Shown piece by piece: positions 31,206 through 40,388 of a DNA stretch of 59,845 bases. This stretch comes from an uncultured Prevotella sp. (lineage in GTDB: Bacteria; Bacteroidota; Bacteroidia; Bacteroidales; Bacteroidaceae). Positions within the stretch are counted from its first letter, which is position 1. Each line of letters starts with the position of its first letter. The notes below the pieces were generated by a model. The model did no database searches and was not told the DNA's origin. It saw only the letters and a list, made by a program, of their open reading frames with translations. The stretch covers positions 1-59,845 of the forward strand of contig CAMVJQ010000007.1 in NCBI GenBank assembly GCA_947167845.1, written 5' to 3'. Position numbers and translations under genes: made by a program.

Positions 31206-31427
31206 TTATCGGACGGCTCGGTCGACGAGTTCGGTGGCCACGTAGCCGGCCTCGTCGCCCTGGGCGTGCTGCTTGAGGAAATCGGGAAAGAAGAAGACCT
31301 TGAGGATGGCGAACATGATAAACAATTTTATCAGGATGATGGCCCACAGCGTCTTGCCGAGGCGCATGCTGCGGAACCCGTCGTAATACAGGTCGAAGGC
31401 TTTGCGGAAAAAACCGTCTTTATTCAT
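31206..31427 (-). CDS. DUF4492 small membrane protein of the cyd operon
   Basis: This is a 73-residue protein from ATG 31427 (MNKDGFFRKAFDLYYDGF). The longer frame starting at 31478 is rejected because it overlaps the -33 box of the promoter. It has one membrane helix (LWAIILIKLFIMFAILKVFFF) after a basic RSMRLGK stretch. DUF4492 proteins regularly precede cydA in Bacteroidota and may act as a small accessory subunit like CydX, which is inference. The gap to cydA holds a TTATGAATCATGAATTA heptamer-like repeat. Confidence 0.85.
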   Translation of the reverse strand: MNKDGFFRKAFDLYYDGFRSMRLGKTLWAIILIKLFIMFAILKVFFFPDFLKQHAQGDEAGYVATELVDRAVR

Positions 31428-31447
31428 AGGCTGGTCATATCTTTCTG

Positions 31448-31479
31448 CAAATATAGGCTTTTTCCCGTTAATTACCAAA
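31448..31479 (-). promoter_or_regulatory. Promoter of the cyd operon
   Basis: On the minus strand TATATTTG (31448-31455) and TTTG (31476-31479) are 20 bp apart. The predicted transcript starts about 14 bases before ATG 31427. Confidence 0.8.
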
Positions 31480-31505
31480 TATTTTGCTAAATAAATGCAA
31501 AATCC

Positions 31506-31536
31506 TTTGCCGATTCACCTAATTTAAGTAACTTTG
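31506..31536 (+). promoter_or_regulatory. Promoter of the coiled-coil protein
   Basis: TTTG (31506-31509) and TAACTTTG (31529-31536) are 19 bp apart, 30 bp before ATG 31567, divergent from the cyd promoter. Confidence 0.82.
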
Positions 31537-31566
31537 CACCCATAATTTATCGATAAATAGCAGGAT

Positions 31567-32439
31567 ATGAAGAAAGTTCTGATACCATTACTGGTGGTAG
31601 TGATACTTGCTTTGATCGGCGGACTGGCCTATCTCTTTATGGACTTGCAGGAGCAGAAGCAGGTGAATAAGGACATGCAGGAACTGGCCGAACTGGACAA
31701 GCAGGAGATGGAGAACGAATATGAGCGCTTCGCCTTGCAGTACAGTGAGATGAAGACGCAGATCAACAACGACTCCATCGTGGAGCAACTGACCCAGGAG
31801 CAGATGAAGACCCAGAAACTGCTGGAGGAACTGAAGAAGGTGAAGGCCGACGATGCCCGCGAGATTACCCGTCTGAAGAAGGAACTGGCCACGGTCAGGG
31901 AGGTGCTCAGGAGTTACATCATACAGGTGGACTCGCTGAACCGCCTGAACGAGAACCTCAGGGCCGAGAACAGCCGTGTGAATGCCGAACTGGAGCAGCG
32001 CAACCAGCAGGTGGCCGGCCTGAGCAGTGAGAAGGCTTCGCTGTCGGAGAAGGTGGCCATCGCCGCCCAACTCGACGCGACAAACATCCAGATGTCGCTG
32101 CTCAACAAGCGTGACAAGGCAACGAAGAGACTGAAAGATACGAAGAAGATCCAGGTGAACTTCACGATCACGAAGAATGTGACGGCCTCCAACGGCCATC
32201 GCACCATCTACGTCCGCATCACCAATCCCGGCGGCAACACGTTGGGTGGCGGTGGCTCCTTCGCTTATGAGAACCGCAATCTGGAGTGCTCGATGAAGAA
32301 GACCATCGAATACACCGGCGAGGAGGTGACAGTGCCTACCTACTGGAACGTCACCCAGATGCTGGAAGGCGGCCAGTACCGTGTGAGCATCTTCGCCGAC
32401 GGGCACATGATCGGGTCAAGGACGTTTAATTTCGAATAA
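31567..32439 (+). CDS. Membrane-anchored coiled-coil protein of unknown function
   Basis: This 290-residue protein has an N-terminal membrane helix (VLIPLLVVVILALIGGLAYLF), then a long coiled coil from about residue 28 to 185, rich in Glu, Gln, Lys and Leu heptads (EQLTQEQMKTQKLLEELKKV). A C-terminal beta domain of about 90 residues follows (IQVNFTITKNVTASNGHRTI, YVRITNPGGNTLGGGGSF, YRVSIFADGHMIGSRTFNFE). The topology suggests a periplasmic rod carrying a small globular tip. I recognise no named family. The TolC gene starts 12 bp later, so it may belong to the export operon, perhaps as a structural aid. Confidence 0.8.
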   Translation: MKKVLIPLLVVVILALIGGLAYLFMDLQEQKQVNKDMQELAELDKQEMENEYERFALQYSEMKTQINNDSIVEQLTQEQMKTQKLLEELKKVKADDAREITRLKKELATVREVLRSYIIQVDSLNRLNENLRAENSRVNAELEQRNQQVAGLSSEKASLSEKVAIAAQLDATNIQMSLLNKRDKATKRLKDTKKIQVNFTITKNVTASNGHRTIYVRITNPGGNTLGGGGSFAYENRNLECSMKKTIEYTGEEVTVPTYWNVTQMLEGGQYRVSIFADGHMIGSRTFNFE

Positions 32440-32451
32440 ATCGCTTTAGAT

Positions 32452-33954
32452 ATGAACAGACTATTAGGATTGGTACTGCTTGCGGGTGCTTCAATGCCTG
32501 TCTGCGCACAGCGGCTCCTGACGCTTGACAGTTGTCGGGCGATGGCCCTGCGCAACAATAAGCAGATGAGGGTCTCGCAGGTGAAGCAGGACGTGGCGAC
32601 GAACATCCGTAAGTCGGCACGCACCAAGTATCTGCCCCATGTGAGTGCCATCGGTACCTATCAGTACACGAGCCGGCAGGTGGAACTGCTGAGCGATGAC
32701 CAGAAGTCGACACTCAACAATATCGGCACCAACTCGATGACTGACCTGCAGAACGGCTTTGCCCAGGCCACGAGCCACCTGCCGATGGAACAAGTCGGCT
32801 CGGTGCTTGGCATGATGGGCATCGACCTGGGCTTCCTCAAGACGGCTTCCTCGCAGACGCTCCAGGGCATGGCCGCACAACTGAATGCCCTTGGCGGGCG
32901 GCTGGTGGACGCGCTCGACACTGACACGCGAAACCTCTTTGCCGGCGGCGTGATGCTGGTGCAGCCGGTGTTTATGGGCGGAAGTATCGTCGCACTCAAC
33001 AAGATGGCCGACATCAATGAGGACATGCAGCGCCACTCCGCTGACGCCCGCCGACAGTCGACTATCTATACCACGGACAAGGTGTACTGGCAGGTGGTGT
33101 CGCTCAGGCATAAGCAGCGGCTGGCAGAGAGTTACCTGGATCTGCTGAAGAAACTGGATGCCGATGTGCACCGGATGATAGAAGAAGGCGTGGCTACGAG
33201 GAGCGACGGCCTGGCTGTTGACGTCAAGATGAACGAGGCAGAGATGACGCTGACCAAGGTGAACGACGGGCTGGTGCTCTCGAAGATGCTCCTCTGCCAG
33301 ACTATCGGACTGCCCATCAACGAGGACATCAAACTGGCTGATGAAGAAGCAGAGAATCTGGCGGTGCTGGCCGTCGAGCCCAAACTGGATATAGAGACCG
33401 CTGTGGCGAACCGTCCGGAACTGAAGATGCTGGAGAACGGCGTGCAACTCTCACGCCAGTTGACCAACGTGCTGAAAGCCGGCAACCTGCCAATGGTGGC
33501 CCTGACGGGCGGCTATGCCGTGAGCAATCCCAATGTGCTCAACGGATTCCAGCGCAAGTTCGGCGGATTCTGGAATGTGGGCGTACTGGTGCGCATCCCC
33601 ATCTGGAACTGGGGCGACGTGATGTATAAGGTACGCGCCTCGAAAGGGGCTACGTCGATCGCCACGCTTGAACTGGAGGAGGCTCGCGAAAAGATAGAAC
33701 TTCAGGTGAACCAGAACACGTTCCGCGTGAACGAGGCCAACAAGAAACTGACGATGGCGCAATCGAACATCGAGCGTGCCAACGAGAATCTGCGCACGGC
33801 TAATCTCGGCTTCAAGGAAGGTGTCATCACGCCTACCACCGTGATGGAGGCGCAGACAGCGTGGCTGCAGGCACAGTCGCAGAAGATTGATGCCGAGATA
33901 GATGTCAGACTGAGTCAGGTGGATCTCCAGAAGTCACTGGGAACACTTCAGTAA
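32452..33954 (+). CDS. TolC-family outer-membrane efflux protein
   Basis: This 500-residue protein has a signal peptide (MNRLLGLVLLAGASMPVCAQ) and two tandem helical/strand repeats typical of TolC (LTLDSCRAMALRNNKQMRVSQ, then about residue 300 onward VANRPELKMLENGVQLSRQ). It forms the outer-membrane tunnel of a tripartite exporter with the HlyD-like and ABC-2 proteins that follow. It is linked to the next gene by an octamer repeat of about 50 bp. Confidence 0.93.
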   Translation: MNRLLGLVLLAGASMPVCAQRLLTLDSCRAMALRNNKQMRVSQVKQDVATNIRKSARTKYLPHVSAIGTYQYTSRQVELLSDDQKSTLNNIGTNSMTDLQNGFAQATSHLPMEQVGSVLGMMGIDLGFLKTASSQTLQGMAAQLNALGGRLVDALDTDTRNLFAGGVMLVQPVFMGGSIVALNKMADINEDMQRHSADARRQSTIYTTDKVYWQVVSLRHKQRLAESYLDLLKKLDADVHRMIEEGVATRSDGLAVDVKMNEAEMTLTKVNDGLVLSKMLLCQTIGLPINEDIKLADEEAENLAVLAVEPKLDIETAVANRPELKMLENGVQLSRQLTNVLKAGNLPMVALTGGYAVSNPNVLNGFQRKFGGFWNVGVLVRIPIWNWGDVMYKVRASKGATSIATLELEEAREKIELQVNQNTFRVNEANKKLTMAQSNIERANENLRTANLGFKEGVITPTTVMEAQTAWLQAQSQKIDAEIDVRLSQVDLQKSLGTLQ

Positions 33955-34001
33955 GGGTAAAAAGGTAAAAAAAGTAAAAAGGTAAAAAAGTAAAAAATAT
34001 A
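33953..34001 (+). repeat. Octamer junction repeat, copy 6
   Basis: Units of GGTAAAAA and AGTAAAAA begin at the TolC stop codon and end 5 bp before the HlyD-family ATG. Confidence 0.88.
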
Positions 34002-34005
34002 CATT

Positions 34006-34992
34006 ATGTCAGCAAGAACTCAACATACGAATATCCTGTTTGCCGTCCTCGGATTTGTGGCAGTGGTGATAATAGTGGCTCTTATCGGTTTCTTTGCCCT
34101 TGACCGTGACCCGGACATCATCCAGGGGCAGGTGGAAGTGAGCGAATACCGCGTGTCGAGCAAGGTGCCGGGCCGTATCCTGGAAATCAGAGTCAAGGAG
34201 GGCGACTTCGTCAAGGCCGGTGACACACTGGCCATCCTCGACGCCCCTGAGGTGAGGGCCAAGATGGAGCAGGCGCGCAGTGCGGAGAATGCCGCTTCCG
34301 CCCTCGAACTGAAAGCCCAGAACGGTGCCCGCAAGGAGCAGATACAGGGCGCCTACTCGGTGCTGCAGCAGGCCAAGGCTGGTTACGAGATAGCAGAAAA
34401 GTCGTACAACCGCATACAGCGCCTCTACGACGAGGGCGTGATGAGTGCGCAGAAACGCGACGAGGTGTATGCCAACTACAAGGCGATGGAGGCTCAGATG
34501 AAGGCTGCCCAGAGTCAGTATGACATGGCCGTCAACGGTGCCCGCATGGAAGACAAACTGGCTGCTGCGGCTCAGGTGGGGCGTGCCAGAGGGGCCGTGC
34601 AGGAAGTGAACAGTTATATCCACGAGACGGTGCAGACGGCCCAGATGGACGGTGAGGTGAGCGACATCTATCCGAAGGTGGGAGAACTTGTGGGCACCGG
34701 CTCGCCGATCATGTCGGTATCGATGATGAACGATATGTGGGGCACCTTCAATGTGCGCGAGGACCAGTTGAATGGTATGCAGGTGGGCTCGGAGTTCACG
34801 GCCTTTGTACCCGCTTTCAACAAGGAGATCAAGATGAAGGTCTACTATCTGAAGGACCAGGGCTCCTATGCCGTCTGGAAGGCTACGAAGGCCACGGGCC
34901 AGTATGACCTGAAGACTTTTGAGGTGAAGGCCCGTCCGATGGAGAAACTGGAAGGTCTGCGTCCTGGCATGTCACTGGTATTGAAAAGGTAA
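34006..34992 (+). CDS. HlyD-family periplasmic adaptor (membrane fusion protein)
   Basis: This is a 328-residue protein with one N-terminal membrane helix (FAVLGFVAVVIIVALIGFFAL). A biotinyl-lipoyl half domain (VPGRILEIRVKEGDFVKAGD), a helical hairpin (about 85-205) and the second lipoyl/barrel part (DGEVSDIYPKVGELVGTGSP) follow. This is the YbhG/EmrA-like adaptor plan that links an inner-membrane transporter to TolC. The last codons (LKR) and the stop are provided by the octamer repeat that follows. Confidence 0.92.
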   Translation: MSARTQHTNILFAVLGFVAVVIIVALIGFFALDRDPDIIQGQVEVSEYRVSSKVPGRILEIRVKEGDFVKAGDTLAILDAPEVRAKMEQARSAENAASALELKAQNGARKEQIQGAYSVLQQAKAGYEIAEKSYNRIQRLYDEGVMSAQKRDEVYANYKAMEAQMKAAQSQYDMAVNGARMEDKLAAAAQVGRARGAVQEVNSYIHETVQTAQMDGEVSDIYPKVGELVGTGSPIMSVSMMNDMWGTFNVREDQLNGMQVGSEFTAFVPAFNKEIKMKVYYLKDQGSYAVWKATKATGQYDLKTFEVKARPMEKLEGLRPGMSLVLKR

Positions 34993-35046
34993 AAAAGTAA
35001 AAAGGTAAAAAGGGAAAAAGTAAAAAGGAGAAAGGGACGGAAAGGT
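34985..35046 (+). repeat. Octamer junction repeat, copy 7
   Basis: GGTAAAAA-type units, degenerating to AAAGGGAC, run from the last codons of the HlyD gene to the GTG start of the permease. That GTG sits in an AAAGGTGAAA unit. Confidence 0.88.
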
Positions 35047-36214
35047 GAAATACCTTATTAATATATGGGTCATCGTCAAGCGAGAGGTGAAGATTCTGCA
35101 CAGGAATCGCCTCTACGGCTGCTGTATGATTGTCTTCCCGCTGCTGACGGTGCTGTTCTTCACCTCGATTCTGGACGAAGGACAGCCTGCCGACCTGCCC
35201 GTAGGTGTGGTGGATCTCGACAACACGACCACCTCCCGCAGTCTCATCCGCCGGCTGGACGCCTTCCAGAGTTCACGCGTCGTGGCCCACTATCCATCCG
35301 TGGCTGAGGCAAGGCGTGCCATCCAGGAGAATCAGATCTACGCTTTCCTGTATATCCCCAAGGGTACGACAGACAAGTTGCTGGCCAGTCGCCAGCCGAA
35401 GGTGTCTTACTACTACTCGATGACGACCGTGATGGCCGGGTCGCTGATGATGAAGGACCTCAAGACCATCTCCACCCTTGGTTCGGCAGCCGTCGGTATG
35501 GCTACGATGCGGGCTCGCGGTTTCACGCCACAGCAGATTCAGACGGTGCTGCAGCCCATCGTTATCGACAGCCACCAGATCGTGAATCCCTGGAGCAACT
35601 ATAATGTCTATCTCTCCACGGTGTTCGTGCCAGGTATCATGATGCTCTTCATGTTTCTCATCTCTGCCTATTCCCTGGGTATGGAACTGAAGTTCGACCG
35701 TGGCAAGGAGTGGCTGGCAAAGGCCGACGGCAATATCCTGGTGGCCTTGCTGGGGAAATTCCTGCCCCAGGCAGTGGTGTTCCTTGCCATTGCCTTCCTG
35801 TTCCAGTATTACATCTACGGTGTGCTGCATTTCCCCCATGCGGGTGGCGTATGGGACATCACGCTGCTCTCTCTGCTCGAGGTGTTCGCCTCGACAGGTT
35901 TTGGCATCTTCGCCTTCGGACTGATGCCGTCGCTGCGCATGTCGATGAGCGTGTGCTCGCTCTGGGCGGTGCTCAGCCTGTCGCTGGCCGGTTCAGCCTT
36001 CCCCATTATGGGCATGGACACGCCGATACAGTCGCTCTCGTGGCTCTTCCCCCTGCGACACTACTATATGATCTACCAGATTACGGTGTTCAACGGATTC
36101 CCGCTCATCGATGCGTGGTTCCACCTGGTTGCACTCATTGCCTTCACACTGCTGCCTTGGTTTGTGCTCCGTAAGATAAAGAATGCAATGCTTACCTATG
36201 TCTATATTCCATAA
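35045..36214 (+). CDS. ABC-2 type permease, first of a pair
   Basis: This 389-residue inner-membrane protein of the YhhJ/YbhR type is started by GTG (35045-35047). It has an N-terminal helix (RLYGCCMIVFPLLTVLFFTS), a large periplasmic domain (about 40-180, PVGVVDLDNTTTSRSLIRRL) and five C-terminal membrane helices (GIMMLFMFLISAYSLGMELK through FHLVALIAFTLLPWFVL). It would form the membrane channel of a drug or lipid exporter with its partner downstream, whose start overlaps this gene. No ATP-binding subunit is encoded nearby. Confidence 0.9.
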   Translation: MKYLINIWVIVKREVKILHRNRLYGCCMIVFPLLTVLFFTSILDEGQPADLPVGVVDLDNTTTSRSLIRRLDAFQSSRVVAHYPSVAEARRAIQENQIYAFLYIPKGTTDKLLASRQPKVSYYYSMTTVMAGSLMMKDLKTISTLGSAAVGMATMRARGFTPQQIQTVLQPIVIDSHQIVNPWSNYNVYLSTVFVPGIMMLFMFLISAYSLGMELKFDRGKEWLAKADGNILVALLGKFLPQAVVFLAIAFLFQYYIYGVLHFPHAGGVWDITLLSLLEVFASTGFGIFAFGLMPSLRMSMSVCSLWAVLSLSLAGSAFPIMGMDTPIQSLSWLFPLRHYYMIYQITVFNGFPLIDAWFHLVALIAFTLLPWFVLRKIKNAMLTYVYIP

Positions 36215-37463
36215 CTTCATAAAAGCCCTCGACGATGCAGCCTTTATCTGGCGGCAGGAGGTGAAGCAGGTGATGCGCGACGAGGGCGTCCTCATCTTCT
36301 TCATCATCGTGCCCATCGTCTACCCGCTGCTCTACTCGTGGGTTTATAATAATGAGGTGGTGCGCGAGGTGCCTGTGGCGGTGGTCGACATGAGCCACTC
36401 GCAACTCTCCAGGGAGTTTATCCGGAGTTGCGACGCCTCGCCGGATGTCAGAGTGCTCTTCCATGCCAACGACCTCGACGACGCCGAGTCGCTCGTCAGC
36501 CGCCAACTGGTGAAGGGCATCTATCTCATTCCCTCCGACTTCGCCACCAATCTGAACCGGATGAAGCAGGGGGCGGTGAGTGTCTACTGCGACATGTCGC
36601 TCATGCTCACCTATAAGGCCATCTACCAGACGGCTGTGGCCGTGTCGCAGAAGATGGGCACGGAGATCAAGATAAAACTCTCGGGCAACTATACCGACCG
36701 CGAGGATGCCGTCTCGACGATGCCTCTGGCCTATGACGACGTGCCCGTGTTCAATCCCGGAGGAGGCTATGGCAGCGGTATACTGCCTGCCGTGCTGATG
36801 CTCATCCTCCAGCAGACGCTCGTGCTGGGCATCGGACTGGCTGCGGGAACGGCCCGTGAGCGCAACCGCTACAGCGACCTGATACCCATCCATCCCAGTT
36901 ATAGCGGCATCTACCGTATTGTCGGGGGCAAGGCGCTCTGCTATCTGATGATCTATGCCGTGATGGGGGGGTATCTGTCGATGGTGGTGCCAAGGCTGTT
37001 CTCATTCCCCTGTCTGGCCCATTGGCAGGACTTGCTGTTGCTGATGCTTCCCTATATATTGGCCTGCATCTTCTTCGGCATGACCGTGTCGTGTCTCGTC
37101 CGCTATCGTGAGAACGTGATGCTGCTGATGGTGTTCATCAGTCTGCCCCTGCTCTTCATGACAGGCGTGTCCTGGCCTCAGTCGAACATTCCTGGTGCCT
37201 GGCAGGGCGTGTCATGGCTCTTCCCCAGCACCTTCGGAGCGCGGGCCTATATCAGACTGAACACCATGGGAGCCACGCTGAATGACGTGCTGCCGGAACT
37301 GAGAGGCCTTTGGATCCAGACTGCGGCCTACTTCGGAGTGGCATGTCTGGTCTATGGGCATCAGATACGTGTCTCGAGATTTCACGCAAGTGAGCGCCTG
37401 GAATATCTGCGCAAGAAGCGTGAGGTGAGAAAGGCTCTGAAAGCCAAAACAAGCCAGTCCTAA
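36198..37463 (+). CDS. ABC-2 type permease, second of a pair
   Basis: This 421-residue protein has the same plan as the preceding gene: an N-terminal helix (GVLIFFIIVPIVYPLLYSWV), a periplasmic domain with PVAVVDMSHSQLSREFIRSC, and a C-terminal membrane bundle (LPAVLMLILQQTLVLGIGLA, LLLMVFISLPLLFMTGVSWP). I prefer ATG 36198 (MSIFHNFIKAL) over ATG 36183; either way it overlaps the preceding gene, which suggests translational coupling. The left arm of the downstream terminator lies inside the last codons and the stop codon is at its loop. Confidence 0.88.
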   Translation: MSIFHNFIKALDDAAFIWRQEVKQVMRDEGVLIFFIIVPIVYPLLYSWVYNNEVVREVPVAVVDMSHSQLSREFIRSCDASPDVRVLFHANDLDDAESLVSRQLVKGIYLIPSDFATNLNRMKQGAVSVYCDMSLMLTYKAIYQTAVAVSQKMGTEIKIKLSGNYTDREDAVSTMPLAYDDVPVFNPGGGYGSGILPAVLMLILQQTLVLGIGLAAGTARERNRYSDLIPIHPSYSGIYRIVGGKALCYLMIYAVMGGYLSMVVPRLFSFPCLAHWQDLLLLMLPYILACIFFGMTVSCLVRYRENVMLLMVFISLPLLFMTGVSWPQSNIPGAWQGVSWLFPSTFGARAYIRLNTMGATLNDVLPELRGLWIQTAAYFGVACLVYGHQIRVSRFHASERLEYLRKKREVRKALKAKTSQS

Positions 37464-37482
37464 TTCTTCAGGACTGGCTTGT
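37448..37482. terminator. Terminator overlapping the permease stop codon
   Basis: The 13-bp stem ACAAGCCAGTCCT (37449-37461) with AGGACTGGCTTGT (37470-37482) has an 8-base loop. The TAA stop at 37461-37463 spans the top of the stem and the loop. It serves the export operon and may also serve the convergent mrp gene. Confidence 0.85.
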
Positions 37483-37509
37483 CTCAGTTATTTTGTATGC
37501 TCTTTCGAC

Positions 37510-38628
37510 TTATTTCGTGCCGACAATCTTTGTCTTGGGCTGTTCTTTGTTGCGACGGTTGACAACGGTGACTACGGCCTGGGCCAGATTGATGAAGGCC
37601 AGGCCGGTGGCCGTGTCGCTGCTGAGGGCGGCAGGCGTACCTGCATCGCCATTCTCGCAGATACCCTGTACGAGGGGTATCTGAGCCAGGAGCGGTACGT
37701 TCATCTCCTCTGCCAACCGCTTGCAGCCTTCCTTGCCGAAGATGTAGTACTTGTTCTCCGGCAGTTCTGCGGGCGTGAACCATGCCATATTCTCGATGAG
37801 TCCGAGGATGGGCACGTTCACCTTTTCATTGCGATACATGTCAATGCCCTTGCGAGCATCGGCGAGAGCCACCTGCTGAGGTGTCGAGACGATGACGGCT
37901 CCCGTGATGGGCAGCGTCTGCAATAACGTGAGGTGTATGTCAGACGTGCCTGGCGGGGTGTCGAGTATGAAGTAGTCCAGTTCTCCCCAGTCAGCATCGG
38001 CAATCAACTGCTTGAGTGCGCTTGTAGCCATACCGCCACGCCAGAGCGTCGCAGTAGTGGGAGAGACGAAGAAACCGATGGACAACAGTTTCACACCGTA
38101 CTGCTCGATGGGACATATAAGGTCGCGCCCGTCCACGTGGACGGCATACGGTCTCTCGTCCTCAACATTGAACATCTTGGGCATCGACGGCCCGAAGATG
38201 TCGGTATCCAGCAAGCCCACCCTGTAGCCGAGCCGAGCAAGGGCGATGGCGAGATTGGCAGAAACGGTGGACTTGCCGACGCCACCCTTGCCGCTGCTGA
38301 CGGCAATGATGTTCTTCACCCCGGGCAGCAACTGCTCTGCTTCCGGACGGGGCTTCGACTTGAACTCCGTCTCAATCGTCACCTCGACATCCTTGCCGCA
38401 TTGATATTTGATGGCCGCCTCGGCCGCCTTGACGGTAGACTTGAGGAAGGGGTCGGTGTCGCGCGGGAATTCGAGCACCACTTTCACCTTCCATACGTCG
38501 CCGTCATTCCGGGGGGCAGAGACGGCTGGCGTATCGGCCACCATCCCGCTCTCCACCAGGCTCTTCTTTGTACCGGCATACGTCACCGTAGCCAGTGCGT
38601 CCATAATCAGTTTTGGATATAGTGTCAT
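37510..38628 (-). CDS. mrp: Mrp/NBP35-family P-loop ATPase, Fe-S carrier type
   Basis: This 372-residue cytosolic protein has an N-terminal DUF59/MIP18-like domain (about 5-85) and a P-loop NTPase with deviant Walker A SSGKGGVGKS (111-120). DTDIFGPSMPKMF and LDYFILDTPPGTSDIHLTLL also support Mrp. Homologues carry and insert Fe-S clusters. The CxxC pair found near the C-terminus of E. coli ApbC is absent here; the corresponding stretch reads WFTPAELPENKYYIFGKEGC. The start codon overlaps the LRR gene stop as ATGA (38625-38628). Confidence 0.92.
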   Translation of the reverse strand: MTLYPKLIMDALATVTYAGTKKSLVESGMVADTPAVSAPRNDGDVWKVKVVLEFPRDTDPFLKSTVKAAEAAIKYQCGKDVEVTIETEFKSKPRPEAEQLLPGVKNIIAVSSGKGGVGKSTVSANLAIALARLGYRVGLLDTDIFGPSMPKMFNVEDERPYAVHVDGRDLICPIEQYGVKLLSIGFFVSPTTATLWRGGMATSALKQLIADADWGELDYFILDTPPGTSDIHLTLLQTLPITGAVIVSTPQQVALADARKGIDMYRNEKVNVPILGLIENMAWFTPAELPENKYYIFGKEGCKRLAEEMNVPLLAQIPLVQGICENGDAGTPAALSSDTATGLAFINLAQAVVTVVNRRNKEQPKTKIVGTK

Positions 38629-40355
38629 TGCTCTCTGATATTAGTCATCTTCTTCCAGTCCTTATGGGCGCGGTAGATGGTGCCGCAACCTTTGGGGACG
38701 TAGATCATGCAGGGACTGTTCTTGAAGGTGCTGTTAGAAATAGAGGGGGCTGCGGGCGAATTGCACTTGACGACACGGAGCGAAGGGCACTTGGCAAATG
38801 CTTCACCGCCAATCTTCTTCAGGGCCGTCGACAGTTCTGCCGAAGCCAGTGACGTACACTCCAGGAAGGCATCGCTGCCAATGGTCGTGACGCCTACGGG
38901 GAGTTTGATGCTCTTCAGGGCAATGCATTTCTCAAAGGCATCGTCGCCCACGATCTGTAAGGCTATCGGCAATGAGATCTCCTGCAGCCCGCTGCACTCC
39001 TGGAATGCACGTGTGCCAATCTCCTTCAGTGCGGAGGGCAGGGTCACGCTGCGCAGAGACCGGCAATTTAGGAACGTCTCCTTGCTCAGTTCCTTGATGA
39101 TGCCGCCTATCACGACGCTGTCGAGGCTGGTGCAGTCCTTGAACACGCCTGTTCCCATCTTCTTCAGCATGTCGGGGAGGATGGCTTCACGAAGGGTGGT
39201 GCAGTTCTCAAACACATTGTCGCCGATCTTCTCAAGCGTGGTGGGAATGGCGAATTTGGCGAGGCTTTGGCAGTCCTTGAAGGCTTTGTCCTCAATCTCC
39301 GTGATGGTGCTGGGAATGGTGATGTCAGTCAGGTTGGTGCAACCTGCAAATGCTTCGTTGTTGATGGTCTTATAACTGCCAGGCACATTGGCCGTCTTCA
39401 GCGACTGGCAGTCTTTGAAGGCATCGCTGCCCAAGTCCGACAGACTATTGAAGGCGACGGCGGTCAGGCTCTTGCAGCCCTCGAAGGCGTTGTTGCCGAC
39501 CTTCTTGACCGAAGCCATCTGAATGGTGTTGAGACTCTCGCAGTTCTCGAAGGCACCATTGCCTAATTCGTCTACCGACTCTGGGAGGGCGATTTTCGTC
39601 AGGGCCTTACACTTGGCAAATGCATCGCTGCCGATCTTGTTCAGACCGGAAGGCAGGCTGACATTGCTGAGACTGTTGCATCCGCTGAATATAGCACTAG
39701 GCAGTTCGTTCACGTTGGCCAGGACGTTGGCAGTGGCCAGCGCCTTACAGCCATTGAAGGTCTGCGACCCCATCTTCGTGACGCCCGAAGGTATCTCGAT
39801 GGCCTTCAGTGATTCGCAGTCTTCGAAAGCCTCGCTGCCGATGGTCTTGAGGCCGGCGGGGAGGGTGATGGACTCCAGACTGCCACAGTTCTTGAAAGCA
39901 CCGTTCTCTATTTCGGTGACATTCGAGGGGATGGGCACAGTGACCAGTTTTGAGCAGCCGCTGAAGCAGTCTTTGCTGATGGCTGTGAGCCCGTCGGGCA
40001 AAACAGCCTTCACCAGACCTTTGGCACCGGAGAACATACCGTTAGGCAGTTCGTTGGCCAGGAGTTTCATACCGATTTTGCCTTCTGTGATGATGGCATT
40101 GGAGAGGTCGATGGAGGTGACGAGGCATTCGCCGTTCTTCTCCTTGGCCTTCGAACGATTCACAATCTGCTGAATCAGTTTGATGTCGCTGCCATTGAGG
40201 GGGCCGCTGATGGTCAGTTCTGAGATTTGGAACTTTGTCTTGTCATCGATTTTCTTTGACAACTGTCCGACGGAGTCAACGGTGACGCTGACCTGACCTT
40301 GAGCCATAACCAGCATGGGGATGGCTGCAAAAAGAGTACAAAGTAGTTTTTTCAT
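38625..40355 (-). CDS. Exported BspA-like leucine-rich repeat protein
   Basis: This 576-residue protein has a signal peptide (MKKLLCTLFAAIPMLVMAQ) and a short N-terminal domain. About 19 to 20 LRR_5 repeats of 23 residues then run from about residue 100 to 545, with consensus LPxGLxxIGxxAFxxCxSL. Examples are AFKNCGSLESITLPAGLKTI and AFEDCESLKAIEIPSGVTKM. BspA-type proteins of this phylum mediate adhesion to host proteins or other bacteria. No lipobox or type IX C-terminal tail is visible; it ends KKMTNIREQ, so its final location is uncertain. It lies between trmB (33 bp upstream) and mrp (4-bp overlap), an unusual place for a surface protein. Confidence 0.9.
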   Translation of the reverse strand: MKKLLCTLFAAIPMLVMAQGQVSVTVDSVGQLSKKIDDKTKFQISELTISGPLNGSDIKLIQQIVNRSKAKEKNGECLVTSIDLSNAIITEGKIGMKLLANELPNGMFSGAKGLVKAVLPDGLTAISKDCFSGCSKLVTVPIPSNVTEIENGAFKNCGSLESITLPAGLKTIGSEAFEDCESLKAIEIPSGVTKMGSQTFNGCKALATANVLANVNELPSAIFSGCNSLSNVSLPSGLNKIGSDAFAKCKALTKIALPESVDELGNGAFENCESLNTIQMASVKKVGNNAFEGCKSLTAVAFNSLSDLGSDAFKDCQSLKTANVPGSYKTINNEAFAGCTNLTDITIPSTITEIEDKAFKDCQSLAKFAIPTTLEKIGDNVFENCTTLREAILPDMLKKMGTGVFKDCTSLDSVVIGGIIKELSKETFLNCRSLRSVTLPSALKEIGTRAFQECSGLQEISLPIALQIVGDDAFEKCIALKSIKLPVGVTTIGSDAFLECTSLASAELSTALKKIGGEAFAKCPSLRVVKCNSPAAPSISNSTFKNSPCMIYVPKGCGTIYRAHKDWKKMTNIREQ

Positions 40356-40388
40356 TATTCCTGTTTTTTTATCCTTAATTTATTATTC

